Below, piece after piece: positions 9,722 to 18,938 of a stretch of 64,000 nucleotides of DNA. The stretch is from JAWKSY01 sp041402125 (GTDB lineage: Bacteria; Planctomycetota; GCA-002687715; DRQF01), in contig JAWKSY010000003.1 in NCBI GenBank assembly GCA_041402125.1, forward strand, positions 124,001-188,000, given 5' to 3'. Numbering within the stretch: position 1 is the stretch's first letter; the number at the start of each line of letters is the position of its first letter. The notes under the pieces were generated by a model. The model did not search any database and was not told the origin of the DNA. It saw only the letters and a list, made by a program, of their open reading frames with translations. The position numbers and the translations under genes were made by a program.

Positions 9722-10882
9722 ATGACGGCGAAGAGAGTGCTCCGCGTCATCACGCGCCTCAACGCCGGCGGCCCGAGTCGTCACGTCGGGCTCCTGGCGC
9801 GACACCTCGATCCCGCGCGCTTCGTCCAGCGCGTCGTCCACGGCGCGCTCGACGCGGGTGAGGCGCCGATCGCGCCGATGCCGGAGGGCGACCTCGTCTC
9901 CTGCCCGCGCCTCCGCCGCCCGATCGCGCCGCTCGACGACCTCGCCGCCGCCCGACGGCTGCGGGAGATCATCCGCGCGTATCGACCGGACCTCGTCCAC
10001 ACCCACCAGGGCAAGGCCGGACTCCTCGGTCGCCGCGCCGCGCGACGCGAGGGCGTGCGCGCGATCGTCCACACCTACCACGGGCACACCTTCCGCCGGT
10101 ACTGGTCGGCGGGCCTCGGCCGGATCCTGCTCGCCGTCGAACGCGGTGCGGCCCGGCTCAGCGACGCGCTCGTCGCCCAGTCGACCAGCCAGCGCGACGA
10201 GATCGCGGCCGCGCTCGGCCCCGCGGCCGAGGCGCGGCTCGTCGTGATCCCGCCCGGCGTCGACTTCCCGGCGCTGGCCGCCGATCCGGGCCCCGCGCCT
10301 CCACCGCGTGAAGAGGGCGAGGTCCGCGTCACCTTCGCGGCTCGCCTCGCGCCGGTGAAGAACGTCGAGGGCTTCCTCGAGGCCTTCGCGCTCGTCGCGC
10401 GGGAGCGACCGGAGATGCGGGCCTGCGTCGCCGGGGGCGGGACGCGCGAGGCAGAGGACGACGCCCGGACGCGGGCGGGCGCGCTGGGCATCGCGGAGCG
10501 CGTCCGCTGGCTGGGGCCGCTCGACAATCCGCGCGCGCTCCTCGCCTCGAGCGAGGTCCTCGTGTGCAGCTCGCGGGCCGAGGGCACGCCGCTCGGGCTC
10601 CTCGAGGGTCTCCACGCGGGCGCGAACGTGGCGAGCTTCGCGGTGGGGGGGATCGCGGATCTGATCGGGGGCGAGGCCGGGGTCCACCTCGCGCCTCCGG
10701 ACGATCTCGCCGCGCTCGCCGGGGCCATCGCGCGCGCGGCCGACGAGGCGGGAGCGGTGGATCGCGAGGAGAGACGCCGGCGCCTGGAGCGCGACTTCGG
10801 GCCCGCGCGGCTGGCGGCGGACCTGACGGCGCTCTACGAGAGACTGACGGGGGTCAGCCGTCCCGGCGCAGCGAGTCGGTGA
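9722..10882 (+). CDS. GT4-type glycosyltransferase
   Basis: A 386-residue GT-B fold glycosyltransferase of the GT4 group, transferring a sugar from a nucleotide donor, probably in surface glycan synthesis. The N-terminal glycine-rich loop is LNAGGPSRHVG, acceptor-side sequence includes HTHQGKAGLLGRRAA and HTYHGHTF, and the donor domain contains FAARLAPVKNVEGFLEAF, GPLDNPRALLASSEV and the ARAEGTPLGLLEG-type motif carrying the two acidic residues (here SRAEGTPLGLLEGLHAG). The ATG at 9722 follows a GGAGG ribosome binding site. Its 3' end overlaps the convergent PilZ gene by 29 bases. Confidence 0.87.
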   Translation: MTAKRVLRVITRLNAGGPSRHVGLLARHLDPARFVQRVVHGALDAGEAPIAPMPEGDLVSCPRLRRPIAPLDDLAAARRLREIIRAYRPDLVHTHQGKAGLLGRRAARREGVRAIVHTYHGHTFRRYWSAGLGRILLAVERGAARLSDALVAQSTSQRDEIAAALGPAAEARLVVIPPGVDFPALAADPGPAPPPREEGEVRVTFAARLAPVKNVEGFLEAFALVARERPEMRACVAGGGTREAEDDARTRAGALGIAERVRWLGPLDNPRALLASSEVLVCSSRAEGTPLGLLEGLHAGANVASFAVGGIADLIGGEAGVHLAPPDDLAALAGAIARAADEAGAVDREERRRRLERDFGPARLAADLTALYERLTGVSRPGAASR

Positions 10883-11255
10883 TGAAGCGGCGGATCTGGT
10901 TCTGGGCTTCCTCGTCCTTCCAGCCGATCCACCAGAACTCGACCCCGACGTCGAAGGCGCCGGAGCGCTCGCTCGAGGGTCGGCACCAGACGACCTTGCC
11001 CATCGAGATCACGGCCATCGGGAAGCCCGGCAGCTCGACCTCGAGCGCGAGCATGCGACCGCGCTCGACCTCGACGGGGTTCGTGAAGCAGATGCCTCCG
11101 CCGGAGATGTTGTTCATCACGGCGTCGTTCTTCTCGGCCAGCCGCTCGAGCTGACCGGCCTCGTCCATCGCTCGCCAGGCGAGGTGGCAGTTCGCGCTGA
11201 CGCGGGGGAAGCTGCGCTTCTCGTCGAGGGCGGCACGGCGGTTGGAATCGCTCAT
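10854..11255 (-). CDS. PilZ-domain protein (candidate c-di-GMP receptor)
   Basis: A 133-residue single-domain cytoplasmic protein. Both parts of the c-di-GMP-binding signature are present: RSFPR (RxxxR) near residue 16 and NNISGGG (D/NxSxxG) near residues 49-55. A conserved barrel with FDVGVEFWWIGW follows. The ATG at 11255 lies just after the RBS-like GAGGAGCC; earlier in-frame starts add 27 residues that do not look conserved. The only cyclase-like gene in the window (29420-30868) has an altered active site, so its source of c-di-GMP is probably elsewhere. Confidence 0.82.
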   Translation of the reverse strand: MSDSNRRAALDEKRSFPRVSANCHLAWRAMDEAGQLERLAEKNDAVMNNISGGGICFTNPVEVERGRMLALEVELPGFPMAVISMGKVVWCRPSSERSGAFDVGVEFWWIGWKDEEAQNQIRRFITDSLRRDG

Positions 11256-11401
11256 CTCGGGCTCCTCGGGCACGTGGCTCCGATGATCGAAGGCCGGAAC
11301 GGGGACGCCCCTGGCGCGACGGGGCCCTGTCGTCACTATCGTCCTCGCGGGCGGGGACCTTGAACCAAGCGCCCTTGACCCCGTCCCCGCCGCGACGTTG
11401 A

Positions 11402-13647
11402 ATGACGCCTCGCCTCCCCGGACCGAGGACCGACACCGTGGCCCAGACCGCCCGCATTTCGCCGCCCCGTCGCAACTTGCGCGCCTTCCTGACCCTCGGG
11501 ATCGCGATCGCGACCCTCCTCGCCTTCGCCCGGGCCCCGCAGGCGCCCCAGGGCGACGTCACGACGGGGGAGAGCGCCTTCAGCGTGAGCGTGGTCGGGG
11601 AGAGGACGCCGGTGACCGGCGCTCCCATCGACCTCGTCGTCACCCATCGCGACCGGAACGGCGATCCGACCTCCGACTTCGACTGGTTCGGCGGCGGCGT
11701 CACGATCTGCGGGCTCCGCGACCTCGAAGACCGACCCCTCGATGCGCCCGTCGCGATCGCGGCCGATCCGGGCGGCCGCCGGACGACCACCATGCAGGTC
11801 GACGCCGAGGGCCGCCTCGAGGTGAGGCGCGCGCTCCTCGACGGTCCGCTGGAGTTCGCCCTCGCCGGCCGCCGGCCCGGAGGCATCCCCTCGCCGGTGC
11901 CGGGATGGATGGCGCTCGCGCCCGCGATCCTCGCCATCCTCCTCGCCATCCTCTTCCGTCAGGTCTACATCGCGCTCTTCGCCGGCATCTGGATCGGCGG
12001 CTGGGCGATCGCCGACGGGGCCTGGGCCGGCTTCAAGCTCGCCGTGACGGACATCATCCCGGGCGCGCTCGCCCAGCGCGACAAGATCAGCATCATCGTC
12101 TTCTCGACCCTGCTCGGCGGCGTGGTGGCCATGGTGGCCCGGATGGGCGGCACGCGCGCCCTCGTCGAGATGGTCGCGAGCCGGGGGGAGAGCCGCCGCG
12201 GCGCGATGTTCTCGACCTGGATCGCGGGCGTGATGATCTTCTTCGACGACTACGCGAACGCGCTGCTCGTCGGCAACACGATGCGACCGGTGACCGATCG
12301 CTTCCGGGTGAGCCGCGAGAAGCTCGCCTTCCTCGTCGACAGCACCTCGGCGCCGGTCGCCTGCATCTTCATCATCAGCACCTGGATCGCGACCGAGATC
12401 AACTACATCCAGGACCGACTCGCGAGCGAGGTCGTCCGGAACGCGACGGGTTTCGCGGCGGATGGCGGCTACGACGTCTTCCTGCAGACGATCCCCTTCA
12501 ACTTCTATCCGATCTTCTGCCTCTTCTTCGGCCTCATGATCTGCATCACCGGCCGCGACTACGGCCCGATGCTGCGCGCCGAACGCCGGGCCGCGATCGA
12601 GGGCAAGCTCGTCCGCGACGGCGCCGTGCCGCTGAGCTCGAAGGAGATGGACGAGCTCGAGCCCGTCGACGCGTCCCGGACCTACTGGTGGAACGCGGCC
12701 CTCCCGGTCCTGACCATCGTGGCCTCGGTCCTCGGCTTCCTCTGGGCGACGGGCGGGGCCTCCATCGCGGCCGACGCCGACGTCGTCCGGCACGAGATCC
12801 GGGTGGTCGAGCGCGGCCTCGCGGACGCGAAGGCCGCGGCCGCGCCGGACGCGGCGGCGATCGACGCCCTCGCGGCGGACCTCGCGACGAAGCGGGAGAC
12901 GCTCGGGGAACTCGACGCCCCGGGCCTGCGGGACGTCTTCGGCGCCTCGGACAGCTACTACGCGCTCCTCATGGCCGCCTTCCTCGGCGTCATCGTGGCT
13001 CTCGTCCTCGCGGTGGGGCAGCGGCTCATGAAGCTGGAGAGGCGATCGAGACCGTCACCGCCGGCATGAAGGCGATGATCCCGGCCGTCCTCGTCCTCGG
13101 CTTCGCCTGGAGCCTCCAGGCGGTCTGCGAGCGGATGGGGACGTCGCAGTTCCTCGTCCAGCACGTCAGCTTCAACGTCTTCCTGCTGCCGACCGTGATC
13201 TTCATCCTCTCGGCCTTCGTCGGCTTCGCCACCGGAACGTCCTGGGGAACGATGGGCATCCTCGTACCGCTGACGATCGACTACGCGATCGGGCTCGCGG
13301 CCGAGCAGCACTTCGACCAGGTGGAGTCGGCGCATCTCATGGTCGCCTCGATCGGCGCCGTCCTCGCCGGGGCGGTGTTCGGGGACCACTGCTCGCCGAT
13401 CTCGGACACGACCATCATGTCGTCCATGGCTTCGGGGGCGGACCACGTCGACCACGTCAAGACCCAGATGCCCTACGCCCTCACCGTCGCCGGCATCGCG
13501 ATCCTCTTCGGGTATCTACCCGCCGGCCTCCGGGTGGTGGACTGGCTCCCGAGCTGGATCCGCGCCCTCGCCGAACCCCTCTACCTGTTGCCCCTGGGCG
13601 CCACCGCCTGCTTCCTCGCGGTCCGGTTCGTCGGCCGGCGCATCTGA
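11402..13647 (+). CDS. NhaC-family Na+/H+ antiporter with extra soluble domains, one frameshift
   Basis: An inner-membrane sodium/proton antiporter of the NhaC type. It begins with one membrane helix (residues 27-43), then a strand-rich soluble domain of about 110 residues (SAFSVSVVGERTPVTGAPIDLVV region) that is not part of the usual family. The transport core follows, with FFDDYANALLVGNTMRP, STSAPVACIFIISTW and, downstream, GTSWGTMGILVPL and GDHCSPISDTTIMSS. A charged Ala-rich coiled-coil-like insert (near residues 460-510) lies between the two halves. The frame shifts once near 13033-13045: RLMKL in the first frame joins GEAIETVTAGMKAM in the next, consistent with a missing base. It ends at 13647. 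Confidence 0.85.
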
Positions 13648-14090
13648 GAGTCCGCGTCCCTATCTCCACCGGCTCCAACCGGCTGCAACGGCGCCGGTCT
13701 TCGTCGTGCCTCCTCGCCGGATCCTTCCCTCGATCCGCCTCGTCGGACTTTCCCGCCCGACGCGGCCTCGTTCGATCTCGGGCCGACGCGGGGATGAGTG
13801 GACGGACCCGGAAAACCTCCGGAGGACCCGCCCGGGTGGGGGAGGCGCGTCTTCGCATGACGTTGGAGATCCGTCGCGCATCCGCTAAGACGGGGGCGGA
13901 CGGGTCCCCGCGCGGGAATTCCCGATCCGACGACGAGTTTCGCGGCGCGGCCCCACCGGGAGTCCGCGAGCGGTGCTCGCGGCCGTGAATCCGGGTCGGC
14001 GCGACCGACCCTCCGGAACCGAATGACGAGCCGTGGACTGGGGGCGGGAGCCCCGAGCGCCCGGCGGACTCCGTGGGGCCCGAATCCATC
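13648..14090. other. Intergenic region, no gene seen
   Basis: About 440 bases between the antiporter and the repeat protein, transcribed in the same direction. Open frames here lack credible starts or protein-like composition. I see no strong hairpin or clear promoter, although the promoter for the downstream gene should lie here. Confidence 0.4.
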
Positions 14091-16931
14091 ATGCAGAAGT
14101 TCATCCCCTTGATCCTCGTTCTCGCCCTGGTCGGCTTCGGCATCGCCGCCTGGAAGCACTTCGGCCAGGAGCCGGTGGGCGACGCCCCGGCCGCGGACTC
14201 GCGGAAGGACGGCGAGGAAGAGTCCACCATCCCCGAGGTCCAGCCGAAGCGGGACGACACGGCCCTCGTGCCCGAGCGCGTGACCATCCCCAAGCAGGGA
14301 TCGGCGCCGGTCGTCGAGCGCGGAGACGCCGAGGTGCTCCAGGGGCGGACCCTCGACGAGTCGGGCCGTCCGCTCGCCGGCGTCGCGATCGAGCTCTTCC
14401 GCTTCGAGTACATCCGGCCGACCGCCAACAGCACCGGCCGCCAGCGGATCCGCTTCGACGAGAAGACGGTGACCGACTGCGTGAGCGACGGCGAGGGTCG
14501 CTATCGCTTCGCCGGTGTCTTCGCCGACGACATCCCGAACGGCTACGCCATCCGCGCCCGCAAGGCGGGCTACGCCACGGTCCTCAAGGACAACGTCGGC
14601 AAGGGGAACATCGTCGACTTCACGCTCGAGCGCGGCGCCGTCATCCGGGGCCGGGTGCTGAACTCGGCCGACCGCCAGCCGATCTCGGGCGTCGTCGTCG
14701 AGGGCAACCTGAAGCGCGACACCACGGACATGCACCGCTACACGCGCTGGGCGGCCAAGGCCGAGACCGACGGCGAGGGCCGCTTCGAGCTCGTCGGAGC
14801 GCCGAGCGGGTCCTTCAACATCTACCTGACGCACCCCGACTTCGAGATCGCGTTCTTCGGCCAGGAGGGCAACCTCACCGTCGGCGCCGGCGAGACCTTC
14901 GAGGAGGACTTCCTCATGCTCCCGGGCATCGCCGTCGAGGGCCTCGTCGTCGATGCGTCGACGAAGAAGCCGATCGAGGGCGCGGTCGTCGTGCTGAAGG
15001 ACATGGGCATCATCGACGCCTACCGCGAGGTCACGGGCGCCTTCGGGGCCTTCCGGATGAAGGGCCTGCGCCGCGGGAAGCAGACCTTCCAGATCCAGGC
15101 GCCGAACTACACGCTCTTCCAGGAGAACCGCGACCTCGGCGAGAACGACGCCGAGGGCGTGATCCGCTTCGAACTCGTGCCGGCCGGGCGGGCCAGCGGC
15201 GTCGTGTACGACGGCCGGGGCAACCCCGTCGCCAACGCCGACATCTTCGTCGCCGAGAACAAGTCGTTCCTCTACCAGGTCCGGGGCTACCGCGAGGCGC
15301 AGACCGACGCCGAGGGACGCTACGAGGTCGCCGGCCTCAACAACGGCCAGCGCTACCGCATCGTCGCGGCCGCGTCGGGATTCGTGCCCTCGGGCTCGGC
15401 CGACTTCGAGGCGGCCGGCGGCGCCAACGTCGAGGGCAACATCATCCAGCTCGAGGAGGGCGCCCGCATCCAGGGCCGCGTCGTCGACAAGGCCGGCGTG
15501 GCGATCCCGGGCGCGCTCGTCGCTCTCGAGCGTCCGCCGCACCCGGACGCCTGGTTCCCGCCGCAGCTCGGCATCGGTCAGATGGAGGCGCTCACCGCCG
15601 TGACCGACGACGAGGGCGCGTTCAGCTACTCCGGCCTCTGGGCGGGCAGCTACAAGCTGGGCGCCGAGCACCAGGACTACATCGAGGCGACCGACCGTCG
15701 CTTCCGCATCGATTCGCCCCACGAGTCGCTGAACCAGGAGTTCGCGCTCGAGGAGGGACGGACGATCTCCGGACGCGTCGTCGACTCGTACGGCAACCCC
15801 GTCGCCGGAGCGACCGTCGAGGCGCTCCTCAACCGAGGCGGCTCGAACCGCAACCGCGCGACGACGGACGAGGAGGGCAACTACGTCATCCGACGCCTCC
15901 GCGATCGCCCGCACCGCGTCTGGGCCTACTCGCGCGACGCCGTCGCCACGGCCGTCGATGACGTCCCGGCCGACAGCAGCCAGATCGACTTCGCGCTCGA
16001 GAAGTACGGCAGCATGACCGGTCGCTTCCTCGGCCGCGACGGCGAGCCGATCCGTCGCTTCACCGCGGTCGTCATGCCGCTGGCCGACGTCGAACACCGA
16101 GGCACCAAGGTCAACGTCCGCGATGGTCTCAAGATGATCATGACGCACGAGGCCTACGAGGAGCGCGACATCAGCACCTCGGACGGTTCCTTCGTCCTCG
16201 ACAAGGTGATGCCCGGCGACTACTACGTGGAGTTCCGCTGCGAGGACTACCGCGACGTCGAGAAGGCCGGCATCTCGGTCGGACCGGGCCAGAACACCGA
16301 TCTCGGCGTCCTGCTCGCGCCGAGCGGCGGACGCCTCGAGGGGCGCATCGTCCTCGCCGACGGCACCGCCGTCCTCCCGGACGAGGTCCGCATCGCCCTG
16401 CGTCCCGGCTCGGGAACGCTCCGCTCGACGAAGGTCGAGGGTGGGCAACGAACCGAGAGCCTCGGCCGCTCCAACTGGCGCGGCAAGACCGTCGCGACGC
16501 AGGCCCAGGGCCTCTACTCCGCCGGCGGACTTCCCGGCGGCCGCGTCGAGGTCGAGCTCTCCTCGGTGCGGTACTGCGTCCCGAAGAAGATGGAGATCGA
16601 CCTCGACGACGGTCAGATCACCCGCAAGGACTTCGAGGTCCAGCTCGCGGCGAGCATCCACCTCGCGATCAAGGACGAGAACGGCGAGCCGGTCCCGAAC
16701 GCGGGCCTGCAGCACGCGCTGCTGGCCTCCGGCGAGATCGCCGAGGTGGACGGGCGCCGCGTCACGGGACGCGGCGACGTGAACGGCGAGTTCGTGATCC
16801 GGAAGATCCCGCCGGGCAGCTACCGCCTCTACATGCGTCGTCAGAACTACGAGACGGCCGAAGTCGAGATCACCGTGGGCCCCGGCGAGCGGAAGCGCGC
16901 CGAGGTCACGATGAGGAACCTCATCCGCTGA
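14091..16931 (+). CDS. Membrane-anchored protein with many carboxypeptidase-regulatory-like repeats
   Basis: A 946-residue protein with an uncleaved N-terminal membrane helix (FIPLILVLALVGFGIAAW) and a long extracytoplasmic part. It consists of about eight repeats of 90-100 residues, each opening with a phrase such as GRTLDESGRPLAGVAIELF, GRVVDKAGVAIPGALVAL or GRVVDSYGNPVAGATVEAL, followed by TDxEGxYxxxGL. This is the carboxypeptidase regulatory-like (transthyretin-like) beta-sandwich. No catalytic domain is attached, so a structural or surface-binding role is inferred. The ATG at 14091 starts directly before the helix; a GTG at 14073 is in frame. Confidence 0.78.
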   Translation: MQKFIPLILVLALVGFGIAAWKHFGQEPVGDAPAADSRKDGEEESTIPEVQPKRDDTALVPERVTIPKQGSAPVVERGDAEVLQGRTLDESGRPLAGVAIELFRFEYIRPTANSTGRQRIRFDEKTVTDCVSDGEGRYRFAGVFADDIPNGYAIRARKAGYATVLKDNVGKGNIVDFTLERGAVIRGRVLNSADRQPISGVVVEGNLKRDTTDMHRYTRWAAKAETDGEGRFELVGAPSGSFNIYLTHPDFEIAFFGQEGNLTVGAGETFEEDFLMLPGIAVEGLVVDASTKKPIEGAVVVLKDMGIIDAYREVTGAFGAFRMKGLRRGKQTFQIQAPNYTLFQENRDLGENDAEGVIRFELVPAGRASGVVYDGRGNPVANADIFVAENKSFLYQVRGYREAQTDAEGRYEVAGLNNGQRYRIVAAASGFVPSGSADFEAAGGANVEGNIIQLEEGARIQGRVVDKAGVAIPGALVALERPPHPDAWFPPQLGIGQMEALTAVTDDEGAFSYSGLWAGSYKLGAEHQDYIEATDRRFRIDSPHESLNQEFALEEGRTISGRVVDSYGNPVAGATVEALLNRGGSNRNRATTDEEGNYVIRRLRDRPHRVWAYSRDAVATAVDDVPADSSQIDFALEKYGSMTGRFLGRDGEPIRRFTAVVMPLADVEHRGTKVNVRDGLKMIMTHEAYEERDISTSDGSFVLDKVMPGDYYVEFRCEDYRDVEKAGISVGPGQNTDLGVLLAPSGGRLEGRIVLADGTAVLPDEVRIALRPGSGTLRSTKVEGGQRTESLGRSNWRGKTVATQAQGLYSAGGLPGGRVEVELSSVRYCVPKKMEIDLDDGQITRKDFEVQLAASIHLAIKDENGEPVPNAGLQHALLASGEIAEVDGRRVTGRGDVNGEFVIRKIPPGSYRLYMRRQNYETAEVEITVGPGERKRAEVTMRNLIR

Positions 16932-16939
16932 TCGCGCCG

Positions 16940-16981
16940 CGCCGGCGGAGATGTCGAGGAACCGCGACATCTCCGCCGGCG
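16940..16981. terminator. Strong 17-bp hairpin after the repeat-protein gene
   Basis: The arm at 16940-16956 is perfectly complementary to 16965-16981, with an 8-base loop (AGGAACCG). It begins 8 bases after the stop codon at 16929-16931. No T-tract follows, so it may be a terminator of the GC-rich type or a 3' stabilising structure. Confidence 0.55.
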
Positions 16982-17075
16982 GGGTGACCGGACTGGACAC
17001 CGCTCCGCAAGCGGTGGACTGAACGGCACTTGCGGCGCGCACCACGCCTCGCGGTGAAGGGGAGATGTCGAGGAA
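16947..17075. repeat. Direct repeat GGAGATGTCGAGGAA
   Basis: The 15-base sequence GGAGATGTCGAGGAA occurs at 16947-16961 (inside the hairpin arm and loop) and again at 17061-17075. The sequence between and around them, up to 17230, holds no gene that I can support. Confidence 0.4.
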
Positions 17076-17232
17076 ACTCGACGGCGCGACCGGCCGGGTC
17101 GCGGAACCCCGAGTGGGTGAACACCCACAACCGACCGGGTCGCTTCAGCTTGAGAGAATCCGGGGTGGTCGTCGGGATTCCGGAACGGGATTTGTGGGGG
17201 AGGGGGCGTCCTCGCGCTCCGCGAGCGGTCGA

Positions 17233-17313
17233 GGGCGAAGAAAAAGAGCTTTGGGTTTCAGAGAACTTTCCCTCCCCAACCGCCCTCTGGCTCAAAGTTC
17301 TTTTTCTTCGCCC
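17233..17313. terminator. Bidirectional terminator-like inverted repeat
   Basis: A 21-base arm at 17233-17253 pairs with 17293-17313, all Watson-Crick except one G-T wobble, around a 39-base loop. Each arm contains a run of five A or T within a mixed A/T tract. It separates the plus-strand repeat protein from the minus-strand rpiB, which suits a terminator read from both sides. The long loop makes this less certain than a compact hairpin. Confidence 0.5.
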
Positions 17314-17344
17314 TTCGACACCTTCCTCGAGCCTCCCGGCTCAC

Positions 17345-17788
17345 TCACGCCTCCTCGACGACCGACTCGATCTTCGCCAGCCGACGTGCGTGGCGACCGC
17401 CCTCGAATTCCTCCTCGAGGAAGACGCGGCAGCAGGCGCTCTGCGTCACGGGGGAGAGGATCCGCGCGCCCAGGCAGAGGACGTTCGCATCGTTGTGATG
17501 CCGCGACATCCGCGCCGTCTCCTCCGAGTGGCAGAGCGCGGCCCGGATCCCGTGGTGGCGATTCGCCGCGATCGACATCCCGATCCCGGTGCCGCAGAGC
17601 AGGATGCCGCGCTCGACCTCGCCGTCGAGCACGGCCCGACAGACGGCATGCGCGAAGTCGGGGTAGTCGACCGAGGTCTCGTCACCGGCTCCGAGGTCGA
17701 GGACCTCGTGCCCCGCGGAGAGCAGGAGCTCGGCGAGCGCGTTCTTGGCGCCCACCGCGGCGTGGTCGTTGGCGATGGCGATCTTCAC
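17345..17788 (-). CDS. rpiB: Ribose-5-phosphate isomerase B
   Basis: A 147-residue RpiB/LacAB-family isomerase converting ribose 5-phosphate and ribulose 5-phosphate in the pentose phosphate pathway. The substrate loop ANDHAAVGAKN is at residues 6-16, TSVDYPDFAHAV follows, and the catalytic cysteine lies in LLCGTGIGMSIAANR. Later HSEETARMSRHHNDANVLCLGAR carries the conserved histidine and asparagine. The start is GTG at 17788, overlapping the stop of the upstream Sua5 fusion (GTGA), so the two are coupled. Length is normal for the family. Confidence 0.92.
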   Translation of the reverse strand: MKIAIANDHAAVGAKNALAELLLSAGHEVLDLGAGDETSVDYPDFAHAVCRAVLDGEVERGILLCGTGIGMSIAANRHHGIRAALCHSEETARMSRHHNDANVLCLGARILSPVTQSACCRVFLEEEFEGGRHARRLAKIESVVEEA

Positions 17789-18831
17789 GGGGTTTCCTCC
17801 AGGCGTCGACGGATCAGTCTCGCGATGTTCTCGGCGCAGGCCGCGTAGTCCTCGGGGCCGCCACCGAAGGGATCGATGACGTCCGCGCCGTCGGGGTCGA
17901 GAAGCTCGGCGCGGTCGGCCACCTCCGGGATGGCGTACACGAGGTGCTCCAGGTGGGCGCGCGTCATGCACAGGATCCGGTCCATCCGCGAGACGAGGTC
18001 CGCGGTGACGGGTCGCGTGCGGTGGCGGGAGATGTCGCCGCCCTGCCGGGCGACCGTCTCGACCGCGAGGCGCGTGGCGGGCTGACCGGGGAGGGCGGCC
18101 ATGCCGGCCGACAGGACCTCCCAGCGCTCGTCCTCCGGGCCTCCCCGGCGCTCCTCCTCGGCCTTCCACAACGCCTCGGCCATCGGACTGCGGCAGGTGT
18201 TGCCGGTGCAGACGACGAGCAGGCGGCGCTGGAGCTCGGCCGCCACGACCTCGCGACCGATCTCACCCTCGCGGAGCACCGACCAGGCGCCGTCGGCCCC
18301 GATCCGGAGCACGGTCGAGGCCCGACCGCCGATGCCCGCGTCGTCGGCGACGACCAGGGCGAGACGCGAGCCGAAGGCGGCCGCGATCTCCTCGGCCGTG
18401 GCGAGGGGCGGTTCGCCGGCGAGATTCGCGCTCGTGCCGAGGAACGGCGAGGGCATGCGCGCGGCGAGCCCGGCCGCGAAGGGGTGGGAGGAGCAACGGA
18501 AGCCCTCCGTCACGCCATTCTCGCCCTCGACGACGAGAGTCAGCGGACCGGGCCAGAGCGCCGAGGCGAGACGCATGGCGGCCGGAGGCGCCGCGCCGAG
18601 CGTCTCTCTCATGCGCGCGGCCGAGGGCACGTAGCGCGCGAGAGGCTTGTCCGCGTCCCGCCCCTTGATCGCGTAGAGCGCGCGTCGGGCCGCGGGATCG
18701 TCGGCCGCGATCGCGAGTCCGTAGACCGTCTCGGTCGGGAAGGCGACGACGCCGCCGTCGAGCAGGGCGAGCCGCGCGCGCTCGAGCGCGGTCGGATCGG
18801 CGGCGTCCAGGATGGGGGCGACCTCGGGCAT
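17785..18831 (-). CDS. Fusion: Sua5/YrdC threonylcarbamoyl-AMP synthase + low-molecular-weight (YwlE-like) phosphatase
   Basis: A 348-residue two-domain protein. Residues 1-200 are a YrdC/Sua5 domain (GGVVAFPTETVYGLA, KGRDADKPL, WPGPLTLV, GTSANLAGE), which makes threonylcarbamoyl-AMP for the t6A37 modification of ANN-decoding tRNAs. Residues 203-345 are a low-molecular-weight protein phosphatase with the P-loop CTGNTCRS (Cys208, Arg214) and the general-acid loop DPFGG near 320. The threonine in the P-loop (Thr212) matches the arginine-phosphatase YwlE rather than the Ile of tyrosine phosphatases. The order Sua5, phosphatase, rpiB is the same as ywlC-ywlE-ywlF in Bacillus subtilis. Arginine specificity is inference. 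Confidence 0.88.
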   Translation of the reverse strand: MPEVAPILDAADPTALERARLALLDGGVVAFPTETVYGLAIAADDPAARRALYAIKGRDADKPLARYVPSAARMRETLGAAPPAAMRLASALWPGPLTLVVEGENGVTEGFRCSSHPFAAGLAARMPSPFLGTSANLAGEPPLATAEEIAAAFGSRLALVVADDAGIGGRASTVLRIGADGAWSVLREGEIGREVVAAELQRRLLVVCTGNTCRSPMAEALWKAEEERRGGPEDERWEVLSAGMAALPGQPATRLAVETVARQGGDISRHRTRPVTADLVSRMDRILCMTRAHLEHLVYAIPEVADRAELLDPDGADVIDPFGGGPEDYAACAENIARLIRRRLEETP

Positions 18832-18909
18832 GCGGGACCTTCTTCGCAGCGGAACCGGAGCGAGCGCGCGCGCGGCGCGCCTGACCCTATCCCCCCACGG
18901 GGACCTCGA

Positions 18910-18938
18910 TTGATGGTAGCTCCGGCAGCCGGTATTAT
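18910..18938 (+). promoter_or_regulatory. Sigma-70-like promoter for the kinase/NtrC operon
   Basis: TTGATG at 18910-18915 and TATTAT at 18933-18938 are separated by exactly 17 bases, a good match to the -35/-10 consensus. It lies about 80 bases upstream of the histidine kinase start, in the gap between that gene and the divergent Sua5 fusion gene. Confidence 0.55.

Noticed and set aside
13581..17045. Very long minus-strand open frame (over 1,100 codons) opposite the repeat-protein gene
   Set aside because: It mirrors the plus-strand gene; its Val/Asp/Leu/Arg-rich composition without motifs is what GC-rich antisense frames produce.
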